Assembly (NCBI GenBank): GCA_964019415.1
Contig: OZ025886.1
Span: 2,533,584 to 2,597,583, forward strand
Reading direction: 5' to 3'
Length of the DNA: 64,000 bases
Source: Ianthella basta
Taxonomy: Eukaryota; Porifera; Demospongiae; Verongiida; Ianthellidae
Shown here: positions 34,097 to 46,599 of the stretch, piece by piece
Numbering within the stretch: position 1 is the first letter of the stretch
How the letters are laid out: each line of letters starts with the position of its first letter
The notes under the pieces: generated by a model
Told to the model about the DNA's origin: nothing
Seen by the model: only the letters and a program-made list of their open reading frames with translations
Databases searched by the model: none
Program-made: the position numbers and the translations under genes

Positions 34097-34330
34097 GACA
34101 GGGGGAATTGTTGAGCAACTCGTAGCAGAGAAAAATAGATGGAAATCAATGTAATACGTTTCGACCACGAAGGTCTTCATCAGCTATATACAAAACTCCT
34201 GAAGACCTTCGTGGTCAAAATGTATTACATTGATTTCCATCTATTTTCTCTGCTACGTGTTGCTCAACAATTCCCCCTGTCCTTTCAATGCTGTAGCAAT
34301 GAGCCTCTACCAAATCATTGATTGCGAAGA
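34097..34330. mobile_element. Foldback element with hammerhead-like core, in an intron of receptor gene B
   Basis: Arms TTGTTGAGCAAC and AATGTAATACGTTTCGACCA pair with their complements at 34200-34282. On the minus strand the left arm reads CTGATGA (34177-34183), a GACC/GGTC stem, then GAAAC (34158-34162) and GTA, matching the hammerhead consensus CUGANGA...GAAA. A 13-bp direct repeat, GTAACATAATGTG, flanks it (34084-34096 and 34331-34343). The same intron of gene C lacks the element. Confidence 0.72.
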
Positions 34331-35780
34331 GTAACATAATGTGCCAATTAATTTCTAGTTTGATCATAATATAATTATTGAGCTGATATCATTCAAACAG
34401 TATATAATTCACATCTCTGGTATACATAATAATCTGTAACAGTACTGCCGGCATGTCAGCAATGTCTAACAAGTAGAGAGTCATGACACATACACGCATA
34501 ATATTATATGCACACACAATCCTGACAAATTACATTAGTCAATACTGGTTAAATGTAAGCTAACCCTACTGCAAACACAACTCTGCTGCAGTGCACTGAC
34601 CGTTGCACATTATCTGATGCTATATATGCAAAATTCCTTGTGATCATAATTTTGTACTGCTTGTATCCTCAAAGGAGCAATCCACTACATTTGTACAATC
34701 AACTGCAACAGTGCTGTACGTATGTTATATAACACTGTCCAACAAGTGGAGAGTCAATGCATACACGTGCACACGTATACACACAATCCTGACAAGATAT
34801 ATTAGACAATAGCTAAAGACTTAGTACTTTAGTCAAAGGCTAACTGCAAGCTAATGCTGACATTAGCATATCTCTAGATCTGTATGTTGCAGTGCACTAA
34901 CGGTTTCGATTAGGTTTCCATCTGGACATGTCACACTGAAGTCTGGAGTAAGTCTGCTTGGTCTGTCATCTGTAGGTTGCTGCCACATGAATGTGCACAT
35001 AAACATGTCCTCGCTCTGGAGCTCTTCACAGTTGCCGGACACCGCATCGTCACTAGATACTGGGAAAAGAAGTTTAACCATTTAAGCTGCAAGTACTGTA
35101 CTATTATTGCTCTGATCTCTCATGCCTCTCCAAGTGTGGAATAACAGTGTGCAAATACATGACAATCATTATACCTCACTACTAGCATTCATGACACAAG
35201 GTGTGTGACACATGGTATGTGGCCAAGGTGCAAAATACATGTCAGGCAAATTTTTATATAATTGCTTGTTGACACTACCTTCCAGGATATTCATGGTACA
35301 AATAAAAACAACCACAGTTGCAACGCTCACAAGTGAAATCATTGGCTGGATATGGCACTTGTGAACAAGAATGCATGGTCCCATCTGCAAGGAGGAATTG
35401 AGCAAAGGTAATCTCACACCAGTCAGAAGGTTTGGGAAATAAATTTAAGAATATGCTGCTACTATTATTCATGGAATTTGATATGCAAGGCAATATGCAT
35501 AGAATCAAGGAACTGATTCTGTGTCAAAACAGAATGAGTAGTGATACTGAAGTATTAGCAATGGTATAGAAGAAGTCAATCATTGTGACACTTGTACAAT
35601 CTTCATCAAAATGACATTGTGTCATCCATACTAGTCCCATAAGACTCACTGCAGTGGTGGAGGGTGCTGTTGCCTTCTGCTGTGAAGTACTGCTCTAATG
35701 AATTTCCTGCTGTTGCAACTAGTGTAATGCAGTACTCAGAATCCAGACGAAGGGTTTGTAGCTTTGAGCTGGTTGAAGGG

Positions 35781-36072
35781 TGTAGCCGAGGAGTGCGTAC
35801 TGGCATGCAAAACCAAGGAGGAAACACTTCTACCCGGCTACTACGGAGCACAACTTAGGTTAGACACTGAATCAATAACAAGATGGCTCTCTGAGCCACT
35901 ACAAACAGCACATTATATACCAAAAGGGTGATACAGGAAACTGAGATAAAAAGGTGACAATTACACAAGAGATCGTGACCTATTACAACAAAACACTTGT
36001 AAACAGGGTGGTCATGAGGACTACAGACAGGTAAGCTAAGGTAAGGTCACATGCATGTCACAGTACGCTACA
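35781..36072 (-). repeat. 3' LTR of the Ty3/gypsy element
   Basis: 292 bp, with TG...CA ends, identical by eye to the copy at 40095-40386. Confidence 0.93.
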
Positions 36073-36122
36073 GGTGCTCCCCCCCAGTGAACGACTAGGG
36101 AGCGGTAAAACAGAGAATGTCT

Positions 36123-39100
36123 TTAATATGTCAAGCGGTCTGGCCAGTGGACTCGTCGTCCAGACCTTGTAGTGCGAACTTGCTGTGCTGGTTCAGTAGC
36201 TACCGAATCGGGTTGAACAGGTGCTGTTTGTGCTGGTGTGCAAGGGAAGGTGTTGTCAATGTGGGCTGGTTTGAGCCGGTCCAGTGAAACAGTCTGTGTC
36301 TGTCCCTTGATGTCTAAGGCGAAGAATTTGGCACTTCGTTCCAGTACAGGGAATGGGCCATCGTAAGGTGGCTGTAGTGCCTTGCGAACAGCATCCCGCC
36401 GTACAAAGACATGGGAGGTAGACTGAAGCTCTGGGCTGATGAAGCTTGATCTGTGTGAGTGTGGCTGCGATGGCATGGGCCGTAGCTTGCTCATGATGGC
36501 TTTGAGGCGGGATACATAGGAAGTAGGGTCCATGGTGGTAGTATCCACAGATGGAGAGAAGAAGGACCCTGGGAGACGAAGTGTTGTACCATAAACAAGG
36601 TCTGCGCTGGTACAGGTGATGTCTTCCTTGAAGGCAGTGTGTATCCCGAGAAGGACTACTGGGAGAGCATCCAGCCAGTTGAAAGTGGGTGAATGGGCCA
36701 TCAGGGCTGCTTTGAGCTGTCGATGGAAGCGTTCAACTAGGCCGTTAGCCGAGGGGTGGTAGGCAGTGGTGCGGATCCTGTGGGAACCCAGCCACCGAGT
36801 GAGTTGACGGAAGAGGTCGGATTCAAACTGGCTTCCACGGTCCGTAGTGATAGTTGATGGCACCCCAAAACGGGCTACCCATCCTAGTAGAAAAGTGTGG
36901 GCTACGGTGTCAGCGGTGATATTTGGGAGGGGCAGTGCTTCTGCCCAGCGAGTGAACCTGTCGACACAAGTGAGCAGGTACGTGTAGCCTCTTTGTGGTG
37001 GCAGTGGTCCAACCAAATCAATGTGTACATGGTCAAAACGGCTGTCAGGGGTTTTGAAAGTGGACACTGGAGTGGTTGTATGTCGATGGATCTTGGATCG
37101 CTGACATTGTAGACATGAGCGTGCCCATTGTCGTACATCAGCATTCATGCCAGGCCACACAAAACGACTGGCAATGAGGCGTTGTGTTGCCCTGATGCCA
37201 GGATGAGAGAGGTTGTGGAGGCTGTCAAACACGCTTCGCCGGAACTGCTGTGGTACATAGGGTCGAGGTGTTCCCGTGGACACGTCACATTGCAGGGTGG
37301 CGTCTGTGGTGGGGGCAGGCAACTCCTGGAGCTGTAAGGAGTCATGGTGTGGGATACCTTGACGCTGGGCCTCGGCCATGGCCTTGAAGTCGATGCCAGG
37401 GATAGGCAGTGTGTGGACCGCATCAACCTCAATGCGTGAGAGGGCATCTGCAGCCAAGTTGGCTGACCCCTTTATGTAGCGGATGTCAGAGGTGAATTGT
37501 CCAATGAAGTCAAGGTGGCGGATCTGCCTTGGGGATTGGTGCCTGGGCTTGGTGGAGAAAGCAAAGATCAGGGGTTTGTGATCCGTGATGATGTGGAAAG
37601 GTCTACCTTCAACAAAGTGTCGGAAATGTTTGATTGCAAGGTAGATGGCAAGTAACTCACGGTCGAATGTACTATACCTGGTCTCTGCTGGGCGCAGCTT
37701 TCTGGAGAAATAGGCGATGGGACTCCAGATGGAGTCAATGCACTGCTGTAAGACTGCTCCGACAGCCACATCAGAGGCGTCTGTAATAATGCAGGTTGGT
37801 GCATCTGATTGAGGGTGGCACAGCATTGATGCATTGGACAAAGCCTCTTTAATGGCGTTGAAGGCTTCTGTGGCTGAACGGGTCCACTCCAGGGTGGCGT
37901 TCTTGGGTGCCTTGTCAGACAATAGGGCGTGCAGTGGGTGAAGAATGCGAGCACACCCTGGGATGAACCTGTGATAGAAATTGATAAGACCCAAAAACCG
38001 CCTTAACTCACGTTGAGTTGTGGGCTGTGGGTAGCCACGAACAGCCTGGACCTTGTCCTTCAGTGGATGAATACCATCTTTGTCAACCAGATGGCCGAGG
38101 AATTCCAAGGTAGGTTCACCGAGGACGCATTTGGCAGGGTTGATTTGAATGCCGTGATCCTGTAGCCGGGTGAACACTTGTCGTAGATGTGAATGGTGTT
38201 CCTCTGCATCTTTGCTGGCAATTAGGATGTCATCCAAGTAGGCATAGCTGAACGGCAACCCATGGAGGACCTGGTCCATGAAACGCTGGAAGGTTTGGGC
38301 TGCGTTGCGCAGCCCAAAAGGCATGCGAACAAACTCAAACAAACCAAAGGGGGTAACAACCGCAGTTTTTGGGATGTCTGAGGGTTCCACAGGGATGTGG
38401 TAGTACGCTTTCACCAGGTCAATCTTGCTGAAGATCATGGAGCCACGTAGGGAGGATGAAAAATCCTGAATGTGTGGCACAGGGTAATGGTCAGGGACCG
38501 TGGTGTGGTTGAGTGCCCGGTAGTCGCCACAGGGGCGCCACTGTCCCGGTGTCTTCTTGGGCACCATATGAAGGGGTGAAGCCCAGCTGCTAGCAGAGGG
38601 TCGAATGATGCCTGAGGCGAGCAACTGGTCAAACTCAGAACGGGCTACCTTAAGACGTTCTGGAGGCAACCTGCGAGGACGTGCAGCTACTGGAGGTCCT
38701 TCGGTGGTGATGTGGTGAGTCACCTGGTGCTTGACTGGTTGATCCGGGGGAGGTGGATGGACGAGTGTGGGAAACTCGTTGAGTAGGGCTGAGAAGGGGT
38801 TGCTAGAGGGTGGGCGCGGAACAGAGGGGCTAGGAGAGGTGGTGTGGGTAGTAATGCCGTTGATTCTCAGTTGAGTGAGGTTGTCGACCAAACGGCTACC
38901 TGTGATATCCACCATGAGGTTGAAGTGCCCCAAAAAATCTGCACCTAGGATGGGATGACGCACCTCAGCGACGATAAATGTCCAGTTGAAAGGGCGTCTG
39001 AGTCCTAGGTTCAAGACAAGGGTCCGCGTGCCGAAAGTCGCAATGGGGGACTGGTTGGCTGCTTGTAGAGCAGGTCCGGGAGTTGAAGGGGTGCAAACAC

Positions 39101-39269
39101 GACGGGAGGGGGGTAAAACACTCACCTCTGCACCCGTATCAACTAGGAACTTTAGGCCTGTAGTGCGATCGGAGACAAAAAATAGGCGACTTGGTGTTTG
39201 GCCAGAGGTGCTTGTCGCCATTAGCACTTGGCCTGGGTGTTTCCCGTCCACGAACAGGGGGAAGTACAC
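36123..39269 (-). CDS. pol: Ty3/gypsy pol: protease, reverse transcriptase, RNase H, integrase
   Basis: Open frame of 1048 codons without defects. Landmarks: aspartic protease DTGAEV near residue 44; reverse transcriptase with [12 protein letters not shown] and catalytic YLDD near 345; RNase H with [12 protein letters not shown] near 495 and [15 protein letters not shown]; integrase HHCC zinc finger at about 685-722 (HPGI...CLQC) and the DDE triad in HIDLVGPLP (about 750), TDRGSQFES (about 810) and GLVERFHRQ (about 845). The frame is -1 relative to gag and overlaps it by 49 nt, so pol is probably made by frameshifting rather than from its own start. Confidence 0.95.
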   Translation of the reverse strand: MYFPLFVDGKHPGQVLMATSTSGQTPSRLFFVSDRTTGLKFLVDTGAEVSVLPPSRRVCTPSTPGPALQAANQSPIATFGTRTLVLNLGLRRPFNWTFIVAEVRHPILGADFLGHFNLMVDITGSRLVDNLTQLRINGITTHTTSPSPSVPRPPSSNPFSALLNEFPTLVHPPPPDQPVKHQVTHHITTEGPPVAARPRRLPPERLKVARSEFDQLLASGIIRPSASSWASPLHMVPKKTPGQWRPCGDYRALNHTTVPDHYPVPHIQDFSSSLRGSMIFSKIDLVKAYYHIPVEPSDIPKTAVVTPFGLFEFVRMPFGLRNAAQTFQRFMDQVLHGLPFSYAYLDDILIASKDAEEHHSHLRQVFTRLQDHGIQINPAKCVLGEPTLEFLGHLVDKDGIHPLKDKVQAVRGYPQPTTQRELRRFLGLINFYHRFIPGCARILHPLHALLSDKAPKNATLEWTRSATEAFNAIKEALSNASMLCHPQSDAPTCIITDASDVAVGAVLQQCIDSIWSPIAYFSRKLRPAETRYSTFDRELLAIYLAIKHFRHFVEGRPFHIITDHKPLIFAFSTKPRHQSPRQIRHLDFIGQFTSDIRYIKGSANLAADALSRIEVDAVHTLPIPGIDFKAMAEAQRQGIPHHDSLQLQELPAPTTDATLQCDVSTGTPRPYVPQQFRRSVFDSLHNLSHPGIRATQRLIASRFVWPGMNADVRQWARSCLQCQRSKIHRHTTTPVSTFKTPDSRFDHVHIDLVGPLPPQRGYTYLLTCVDRFTRWAEALPLPNITADTVAHTFLLGWVARFGVPSTITTDRGSQFESDLFRQLTRWLGSHRIRTTAYHPSANGLVERFHRQLKAALMAHSPTFNWLDALPVVLLGIHTAFKEDITCTSADLVYGTTLRLPGSFFSPSVDTTTMDPTSYVSRLKAIMSKLRPMPSQPHSHRSSFISPELQSTSHVFVRRDAVRKALQPPYDGPFPVLERSAKFFALDIKGQTQTVSLDRLKPAHIDNTFPCTPAQTAPVQPDSVATEPAQQVRTTRSGRRVHWPDRLTY

Positions 39270-40051
39270 TTAGTGGCCCTTTCACCAAAGCGTTGGTGGT
39301 ACCAGCACAAACCAGCTGCTGGAGAATTGTCCCGAGAGGGACTGTTGTGCCGAGATCGGGAACGAGATCTGGAACGTTGGGCAGTGGGTGGCTGGGACAC
39401 CTGGAGGGAGTTGATGAGCCGGCGTAATTCCGCTACCTCCTCCCTAAGTTGGGCGACCTCGGGGTTGGGAGGGGGTGGAGGGGTGGCGACTGAAGACACA
39501 GTGGGCACTGCCACTTCCATAATCTTGTCGGCCATAGCTGCTAGGTTGTCGATGGATAAGTTTTCCCCTGTCGAAGCTAGTACCATCCGTACATTGCTAG
39601 GGAGGCGTTGCAGGAAGAGTTCCCTGAGCAAAGAATTGTCGGATGGGTTAGCCGGAGCAGAATCTCCCATCAGTTGCTGCATTCTGCGGAGCAATTGGGT
39701 TGGTTTGCGGTCTCCAAGCTGTTCAGAATGGAACAGGAGTTGCAGGCGTCGTTGGGCCGAAGCGGCAGTGCGTTGTATGAGCTGGGCCTTTAGGGTATCG
39801 TAGGGTGTAGCTTCCGGTGGGTTGAGGATAAGGTCGCGTACCTCCGTGGCAAATTCGGGTGAAAGCGAGGCGATAACGTGGTCGAACCGAGTCTTTTGGC
39901 TAGTGATGGACCTGGTAGTGAATTGAGCCTCAACCTGGGCGAACCAAAGGCGCGGGTCAGCCGGCCAGAACGGCGGTATCTTGAGAGCTACGGCTGACAC
40001 CGTGGCAGGCGGTGAGACGGGTGGGGAGTGTTCTGGAGCGTCTTCCGACAT
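39221..40051 (-). CDS. gag: Ty3/gypsy gag
   Basis: 276 codons. The N-terminal two thirds match the gag layout of this retrotransposon group ([40 protein letters not shown]). An SR-rich linker follows, then a C-terminal zinc-finger-like motif, [18 protein letters not shown]. Intact, with ATG at 40051. Confidence 0.9.
   Translation of the reverse strand: MSEDAPEHSPPVSPPATVSAVALKIPPFWPADPRLWFAQVEAQFTTRSITSQKTRFDHVIASLSPEFATEVRDLILNPPEATPYDTLKAQLIQRTAASAQRRLQLLFHSEQLGDRKPTQLLRRMQQLMGDSAPANPSDNSLLRELFLQRLPSNVRMVLASTGENLSIDNLAAMADKIMEVAVPTVSSVATPPPPPNPEVAQLREEVAELRRLINSLQVSQPPTAQRSRSRSRSRHNSPSRDNSPAAGLCWYHQRFGERATKCTSPCSWTGNTQAKC
39239..39245 (-). promoter_or_regulatory. Putative -1 ribosomal frameshift site GGGAAAC
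   Basis: On the minus strand the heptamer G GGA AAC lies in the gag frame exactly in the X XXY YYZ phase, inside the 49-nt gag/pol overlap and seven codons before the gag stop. A -1 slip there enters the pol frame. A downstream stimulatory structure was not assessed. Confidence 0.7.
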
Positions 40052-40094
40052 CGCGAAGGGGTGCGGCTGTGAAAATTGACGTTCGGGTCACCAA

Positions 40095-40386
40095 TGTAGC
40101 CGAGGAGTGCGTACTGGCATGCAAAACCAAGGAGGAAACACTTCTACCCGGCTACTACGGAGCACAACTTAGGTTAGACACTGAATCAATAACAAGATGG
40201 CTCTCTGAGCCACTACAAACAGCACATTATATACCAAAAGGGTGATACAGGAAACTGAGATAAAAAGGTGACAATTACACAAGAGATCGTGACCTATTAC
40301 AACAAAACACTTGTAAACAGGGTGGTCATGAGGACTACAGACAGGTAAGCTAAGGTAAGGTCACATGCATGTCACAGTACGCTACA
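40095..40386 (-). repeat. 5' LTR of the Ty3/gypsy element
   Basis: 292 bp, expected to hold the promoter, since the element reads on the minus strand. It is followed internally by the primer-binding site (about 40079-40094). Confidence 0.93.
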
Positions 40387-41899
40387 AGGGGACGTTGCAT
40401 AAACTAATGTCTCATTTGTAAACTTTTGCCTACTAATCACCACCAGCTGTCGAATATTCTTTCTATATGGCTGTTCTATGCCATTCTCATACCACTGAAC
40501 ATTCCAGTTTAGCTGTAGGTTTTGTGCATTGATCTCAGGGTACTCCCCAACACAAGTGCTGTGAATTGAGCCTTGTGGATTGAGCTTGTCTGAAGATACA
40601 GTATGGAAAATGAGAAATGATCAGAAAGGCAAGAAGCAAGTTATGTAAATGTTATACAATTCATGCAAATACATTTAGACTCACTTTTTAGCATGATCCT
40701 GAACTGAACATGAGCTTCCCAGTTGTCAGTGGAGGCAGCACATACATATGTACCTGCAATGATGCTGACATTAGAGTTGGTTGGGAAGTGAATACTGGTT
40801 CCTGACAGGTTAACATTCTCTTCACCATTGTGAAACCATGTGATGTTGACAGCATCTCCTGGTACAGTGATATTGCAGTGTAGAGTGATGTCTTCTGTTG
40901 TCATCCCATCGCCAGTGTGGCTGACAAAGATGTCATTACCACTTGGGTTACCATCAATGAACACAGTGGTGTTTTCTGTGTATGTGGAAATACAGTGAAA
41001 TAACCACTGGTCCCAATAGTAGTGGATAATAGCAAATTAAGGAACACTGTTACTATACTTGCTTACCTGTCTTTCCCTCCCTCCTTCCCGCCCCTAATGC
41101 AAGCATAAGCTTCTGTATAAACATTACCTTTGCTTGCCTGCATTGGCAGGTACCACTGCCTGATGACACCACCAGCTACGCATGTGTACAATCCAAAGGG
41201 ATCTCCAGTTTCATTGGTGACAACTACTATCCTCTGACCATCAAATGGGATGCCATCTTTGGTCCAGCTGTAAGTTGTAGCACCTTGACCACACACCATG
41301 TGAAAGTTACTGCTCATTGGAAGTGATGGGCATTCTCTCACGCAACCTGCAAAATTGCAGACAGAGATTATGAGCTTCTGAACATAGTATACACCAAGCA
41401 GGGTTTCAATTTGTACACATGTCCAGCGCTACAGTAGGTGATCTATCTGTAGGGTGAATGGTGTGTGTGTGTGTGTGCGTATGCATGCATGTACACGTAC
41501 ACATGCGTGTAGGTTTGGCATGCCAATTTTGTGCTGGTAATGTTCTAGAATTGTTCTTTATGAGTTAGTTATATAACTGCTTGTGTGTGTGCCTGTTAAT
41601 TAATTTGGTATGTGATGATATATTTGCCTGCATGGGTGCCAGTGTAATAATGTGAGTGTGCCTGTATTGTGTGTGCATTAATCTATAGTTAGCTAAAGCT
41701 ACGTAAGGATGAGTATCACAGGGCAAAGAAGGAAACTAAGAGGGTAGTGAGAATGGCACAGATTGAATGAGGAATGGGTGGAGCTCGCGGTAGGTCTCTG
41801 CAAATGATTTCCAAAACAACTAACGCAGATTCTGGAGTAGAGTGAAGGCAACTAAGAGAGGCAGTGAGGAGGTTCAAAAGATCTGGGATGATAATGGTC

Positions 41900-43560
41900 A
41901 AGTGATTGATGATGAAGAAGGGGTCATGGAGAGATAGAAGGAATACTTTGCAGGGTCACTACAGGGAGCTCAGAAGGAAGAGGAGGTTCACATGAAAGAT
42001 GCAAGATTTGGCCCAATACATGAAGAGGAGAACATTGGTATTGAAGATGTTGTAGAAGCTATAGCAAAGTTGAAGAGTGGAAAGGCCCCAGGTATATGCG
42101 GAATTGATGCAGAAATGGCTAAAGCAGGAGGCATGGTGGTAGCTGAGTGGTTGCACAGGATTATAAAGTTAGTATGGACAAAGGGAGAGCTGGACCACGT
42201 AAAGGAATGGAGGAAAGCTGCTATTGTACCATTATATAAGAAGGGTATATAGCAAGATGTTGTGCAGCAACTATAGAGGGATATGCTTGCTGAGCATACC
42301 CAGCAAAGTGTATGCACGAATCTTGGACAATTGAGTGAGAAACAAAACTGAAAGTGAGGTGATGGAGGTGCAGCGAGGAAGAGGTTGTGTAGATCAGATC
42401 TTTACAATTAGGCAGCTATATAAGTGTGAAAGAGTTGGAGGAGAACAAGTAGATGGCGATAGCATGCATAGATTTGGAGAAGGCATATGATAAGGTCAGT
42501 AGAGATAGGTTATGGCAGGTGCTGGAAAGTTATGGAATTCAGGGAGGCCTATTGAGAGCCATTCAGTCCATGTACCTAGGGAGCCAAGCATGTGTGCGTA
42601 CTAGTGGGAAAGTATCTGGGTGGTTCCCCATTACCCAAGGAGTGAGGCAGGGGTGTGTGATGTCACAATGGCTGTTTGATGTGTTTATGGATGGAATAAT
42701 GGGAGAAGCAATGGAGAAGTTACATGGTAGGGTTCAGTTAACAACTACCTACAACGTACAGCCGATACTATGATATAGTAATGGTGACAGAAAAGAAGGA
42801 AGATATGCAGACAAATTTGGGTGAAATGAAGAAAGTACTGTACAGGTGGGGAATGAAGATGTGACTGGGGAAGACAAAAGTGATGGTGGTGAGCAGGACA
42901 GAAGATGATTGTAACCTGAACACAGAAGGTGAAGACATTGGAACTGTCAGGAAGCTAAAGTACCTAGGAGTAATGATCAGTTCAGATGGGTTATGTGATG
43001 AAGAAATTGAACAGCATGTGGGGGCAGCAGCAAAGGTGGTGGGTGCTATGAGGAAGGAGGTGCTTGAAAGAAGAGTTACTGAAGAAGACTAAGTTGAGGG
43101 TATTTAATGCAATGGTGGTGTCCACCCTCATCTATATATGGCTGCGAGACTGGACCATGCAAAGAAGACATGAAAGCAAGTTACAGGCATCTGAAATGAT
43201 GTTTTTAAGGAGAGTCGAAGGTGCACGTGACAAAGTCGGACAGAGTGAGAAATAAAATGTGAGGAGATCACTTTGATAGGAAGTTGTAGTAGATATGGTG
43301 AAGGAGAAGCAAAGAAGGTGGAAGGTGAAGATGGAGGAAATGAATGCAGACCGATTGGTGAAGCAAGTGTATGAAGAAGAAATGACAGGAAAGAGACCTA
43401 GAGGAAGACCAAAGAAGTGGTGGACAGATAATTTAAGTAGCTAGTCTATAGCATTTTGACTATTGAACATGAATGCTTTGGACACATATATAATTTAATG
43501 CCATAACATTTATGTATATCAGGCTACCTCCTGCAGAGGTGATTTTCCAGTATTGAATGA
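41900..43560 (+). mobile_element. Degenerate non-LTR retrotransposon (reverse transcriptase) in an intron of gene B
   Basis: Plus-strand fragments in order: AIAKLKSGKAPGICGIDAEM (RT domain 0/1), WRKAAIVPLYKKG, ACIDLEKAYDKVSRDRLWQV, TQGVRQGCVMSQWLFDVFMD, RKLKYLGVMISSDG, and LQASEMMFLRRVEGA. Several stops and shifts separate them. The 3' end runs into a (GAT)n tail at about 43556-43570. It is opposite in orientation to the host gene. Confidence 0.85.
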
Positions 43561-43680
43561 TGATGATGATAATCCATAGTTGAGGGCCTGTGGCTGCAAT
43601 TACTAGTGTTAGCATGCATGACCTTCCTTCCTTAGTATAATTAATTTCAGCAGGTACTAATTTTAGTGAATTTGTGAGTA

Positions 43681-43866
43681 CAGTGGAACCTGTCTAAGCT
43701 AGCCACCTGTGGGCCACTTGTAACTGGCCTTTATGCAGCACAGTCACCGTGGCTGCTTTACAGAGATAGGCTGCAATGTTTTATTGCTACATGGGGCCTG
43801 GGATGCTAGCTGTTTAGAGAGGCGGCTGCATTGCACAGAGATCATCTTACACAGGATTCACAGTTA
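43681..43866. mobile_element. Pogo/mariner-like MITE candidate
   Basis: Left end CAGTGGAACCTGTCTAAG preceded by TA; right end reads CTGTGAATCCTGTGTAAG on the complement, with 14 of 18 positions alike. No coding sequence. Confidence 0.45.
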
Positions 43867-45482
43867 TGAAAACTTTACTAAAATTTGTACCCACTAATAT
43901 TTTTTGCATGTAGAGGCAAAGAAATATACACAAATAACTCAGAAGTCACTAAAATTTGCATCCACCATATCCTGGACTGTTCTAATGATTAATTTAATTG
44001 CTGCCGAAATTTGTAGCCTTCTAAGGTATACATTGCCTTTGGATCAAACATCTTCTGCTAGGAAGATTAAAGAAGTGGAGATGGCACCCACATTGTCCTT
44101 ATGTTACTGAGAGGGTACAAGGTGACAGTCTAGCCATAAAAGAATTGCTTGAGCATGCACGTGTGCATAGCTATACATGCACACGTTTTTAACAGAACAC
44201 AATCTAGTAGGCTTCTAACCTCTCATTAATAAAATTCATTTAGGTTCACATCTCTATCAATTTTGCAATTTTGGCTCAAGTAATATCAAAACTTGTAATC
44301 ACCTAAGCACACTTTCAAGAATGAAGTACCGGGAAGTAATCTGTACCCACTTTCTTTCACTGTTGCAAGTCTGGAGGCAAGAACGAAGCTCCCATCATCC
44401 ACTACACATTGGTAGGTCCCTGGAAATGGAGTATGGAGTGTTGTCATGTCCCAGTAGTTTGTGTCAACAGTGGCATTCTCGGGCCAAGTGGAGTTGACAG
44501 TGCTTCCGTTGTGACGCCAGTAGATGTGTGGCCACCATCCACTGATAATGGCATCCATTCCCATCACTTCACATGTGAGGTTTAGTGACTCTTCAAACTT
44601 GATAATGCCATCCAGTGGTTGAGTCAGCAATATTGCTGGACTTGGTCGAAAGTAGTATGGTCTCTCTGGTTCCATGGCACCTAGAAAAGGTGCAGAATTG
44701 CAAGTATCAATATTAACTCAAGCTATTCATTGACCTTTGTATTTGTGAACATTTTTAACAGTAATTTAAATAACATGCATTTATTGAGTCAACATATCTA
44801 AAGTATCTCTTATTATCACATTTTCATAATTGTATCACCTTTGCCTACCATGCACGCACATACCCTGAACTCTTACTTGCAGTCAGTCAAACAGAAACTG
44901 GCATAACTAAAAAATCTCGCCAGAATGCGTCAACTGACTGTAAAGAGATGTAGCTGGTTACAGACCACCAGTTCAGATGATGTGTGCACTGTTTTTCAAC
45001 TTTTGACAAATACAGCAAATACATCAACAGCAGAGCTGTCAACAATGACCTTATTATATCACACTAACCAAATTACACTGTTGCATAGAGCTTCATTTAA
45101 ATGGTGGTGACAGATGATGATGTTATGACAGTTAATGAAATGATGCATGAATTGCATTATAATAATTTTGAAAGATGGAGTAAATAAAATTGCAATTGGT
45201 AAACAAGGCAAGTGAATATTATTGTGGCAATTGATCAATCTCTTTGCATCACAACAAGTTTTGGTTTTGTGTATACATTGTGTACAGAACATATCATTTG
45301 TACCATCTGCTGGATTGTCTGTGAGTTACACAAGCATCTTTACAGTACATTAAGCTACACAAATAGTAAACCTATAGTTTGAGGGAGTGACTGTACACTA
45401 CAGACATAGCATTGGGTTAGGCCGTGCATGGAGCAATGGAGGGAATTACCCAGAACACTGATAGTGGGTTCGTGTCTTAAGC

Positions 45483-45637
45483 TTGGTTCACAAAATGTCA
45501 CAAGAACCTGCTACATTATGCGATGCGACGTCATGATGAACAGAACTGGTTTCTATTCACTGTGACCAGGGTGCGCCCATCGCAAAGAGGCCTTGTCGCG
45601 AATGTCACAGGCTCTTGCGACAAATTGTGAACCATTG
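45483..45637. mobile_element. Small MITE candidate with TTGGTTCACAA ends
   Basis: Left end TTGGTTCACAAAATGTC and right end GACAAATTGTGAACCAT are near-perfect inverted repeats around about 120 bp of non-coding sequence. Confidence 0.6.
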
Positions 45638-46245
45638 CTTTAAGAGAGCAGCAGAGGCTTCTCTAGCTTTCATGCACCCAAACCAGATTCTTGCGTAATA
45701 CCATTACAATAGCCCTGGGTTTATGTGGTGAGGTGATCTCGCAGGGAGATTGCTTCACCACATGGTTATATTATTATTATTATAATATTATTTCTCAGTG
45801 TTTGCAAGTGTTTTTTAATAATAACAAACAACATCATGCCAGACAGTACAGCTGTGGCACATCCATGCAAGAAACAAGTTAATAATATGAGTAGTCATAA
45901 ACATTGTCATTGTCAGTTCTCATGCACGTCCCCATCACGGCGGATGTGTTCCTCTTAGCACAGCTACAGCAACCCTCTGTTGCAGGTAGTGGTATGACTG
46001 GGTCTCTCCCGTCTTCACACGCAAGCGGCATCCCAGCTCTCGGATTATCATTATTATATTATACTAGCAAGAAAGCCCACCTTCGGCGTGGCTTATGATT
46101 GTGCGGGTATGCCAGCTGGTAGGCCGCAATCATAGTTATGCATGCATGTTGCAGGCGATACTGTGTGTAGCATGATGTGGACAGAGATGGATATGACATG
46201 AAAACAACTGCAAAATTGATAGTTTAAGAGTGGAACTGAAGATCA

Positions 46246-46470
46246 GTGTATGTGAGCATATCAAGTAAATTGGAAGCTTATGTATGCTCAGAGGAACACC
46301 ATGTCTTAAGATGGTTTTGGACAGGTCATGCATAGTACTGTTCCAGGTCAAAGTGTGATGAAAATTCACTGATTGAGCTACTATATCTCACTTTGGCCTA
46401 GAACAGCACCATGCATGTACTGTCCAAAACCATCAAGACATGTTGCTCACCTGAGTGTACTTAAGCTCCA
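46246..46470. repeat. Foldback element in intron 1 of gene B
   Basis: Left arm ATGTCTTAAGATGGTTTTGGACAG and right arm CTGTCCAAAACCATCAAGACAT pair; inner arms TACTGTTCCAGG...CCTAGAACAGCACC pair imperfectly. No frame. Confidence 0.6.
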
Positions 46471-46599
46471 ATACTTGATGTGCCCACACAGATATACAAC
46501 GGTGGATAAAAGGTGTACAATGTTGCCGACAGATTGTTAGCTATCATTGACTTGATGCAAAAGCAGCAACATGCTCACGGAAGGAAGAGGTTTACCATG

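Larger units (their letters stand above)
35781..40386 (-). mobile_element. Full-length Ty3/gypsy LTR retrotransposon
   Basis: 4606 bp bounded by two 292-bp LTRs that I read as identical, starting TGTAGC and ending GCTACA. It contains gag and pol in the order of Ty3/gypsy elements (protease, reverse transcriptase, RNase H, integrase), transcribed on the minus strand. Next to the 5' LTR the primer-binding site reads TTGGTGACCCGAACG, resembling the complement of a tRNA-Trp 3' end (tentative). Next to the 3' LTR is a purine run, GGGGGGGAG. A 4-bp target duplication, AGGG (35777-35780 and 40387-40390), flanks it. It interrupts the FN3 exon of receptor gene B. Both frames are open, so it looks recently active. 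Confidence 0.95.
41347..44350 (-). other. Intron between Ig1 and Ig2 of receptor gene B
   Basis: About 3 kb, against roughly 320-460 bp in genes A and C. The excess is mostly a degenerate LINE (41900-43560) and a small inverted-repeat element (43681-43866). Confidence 0.7.

Noticed and set aside
36897..39803. Plus-strand frames across the gypsy element
   Set aside because: Antisense shadows of intact gag and pol.
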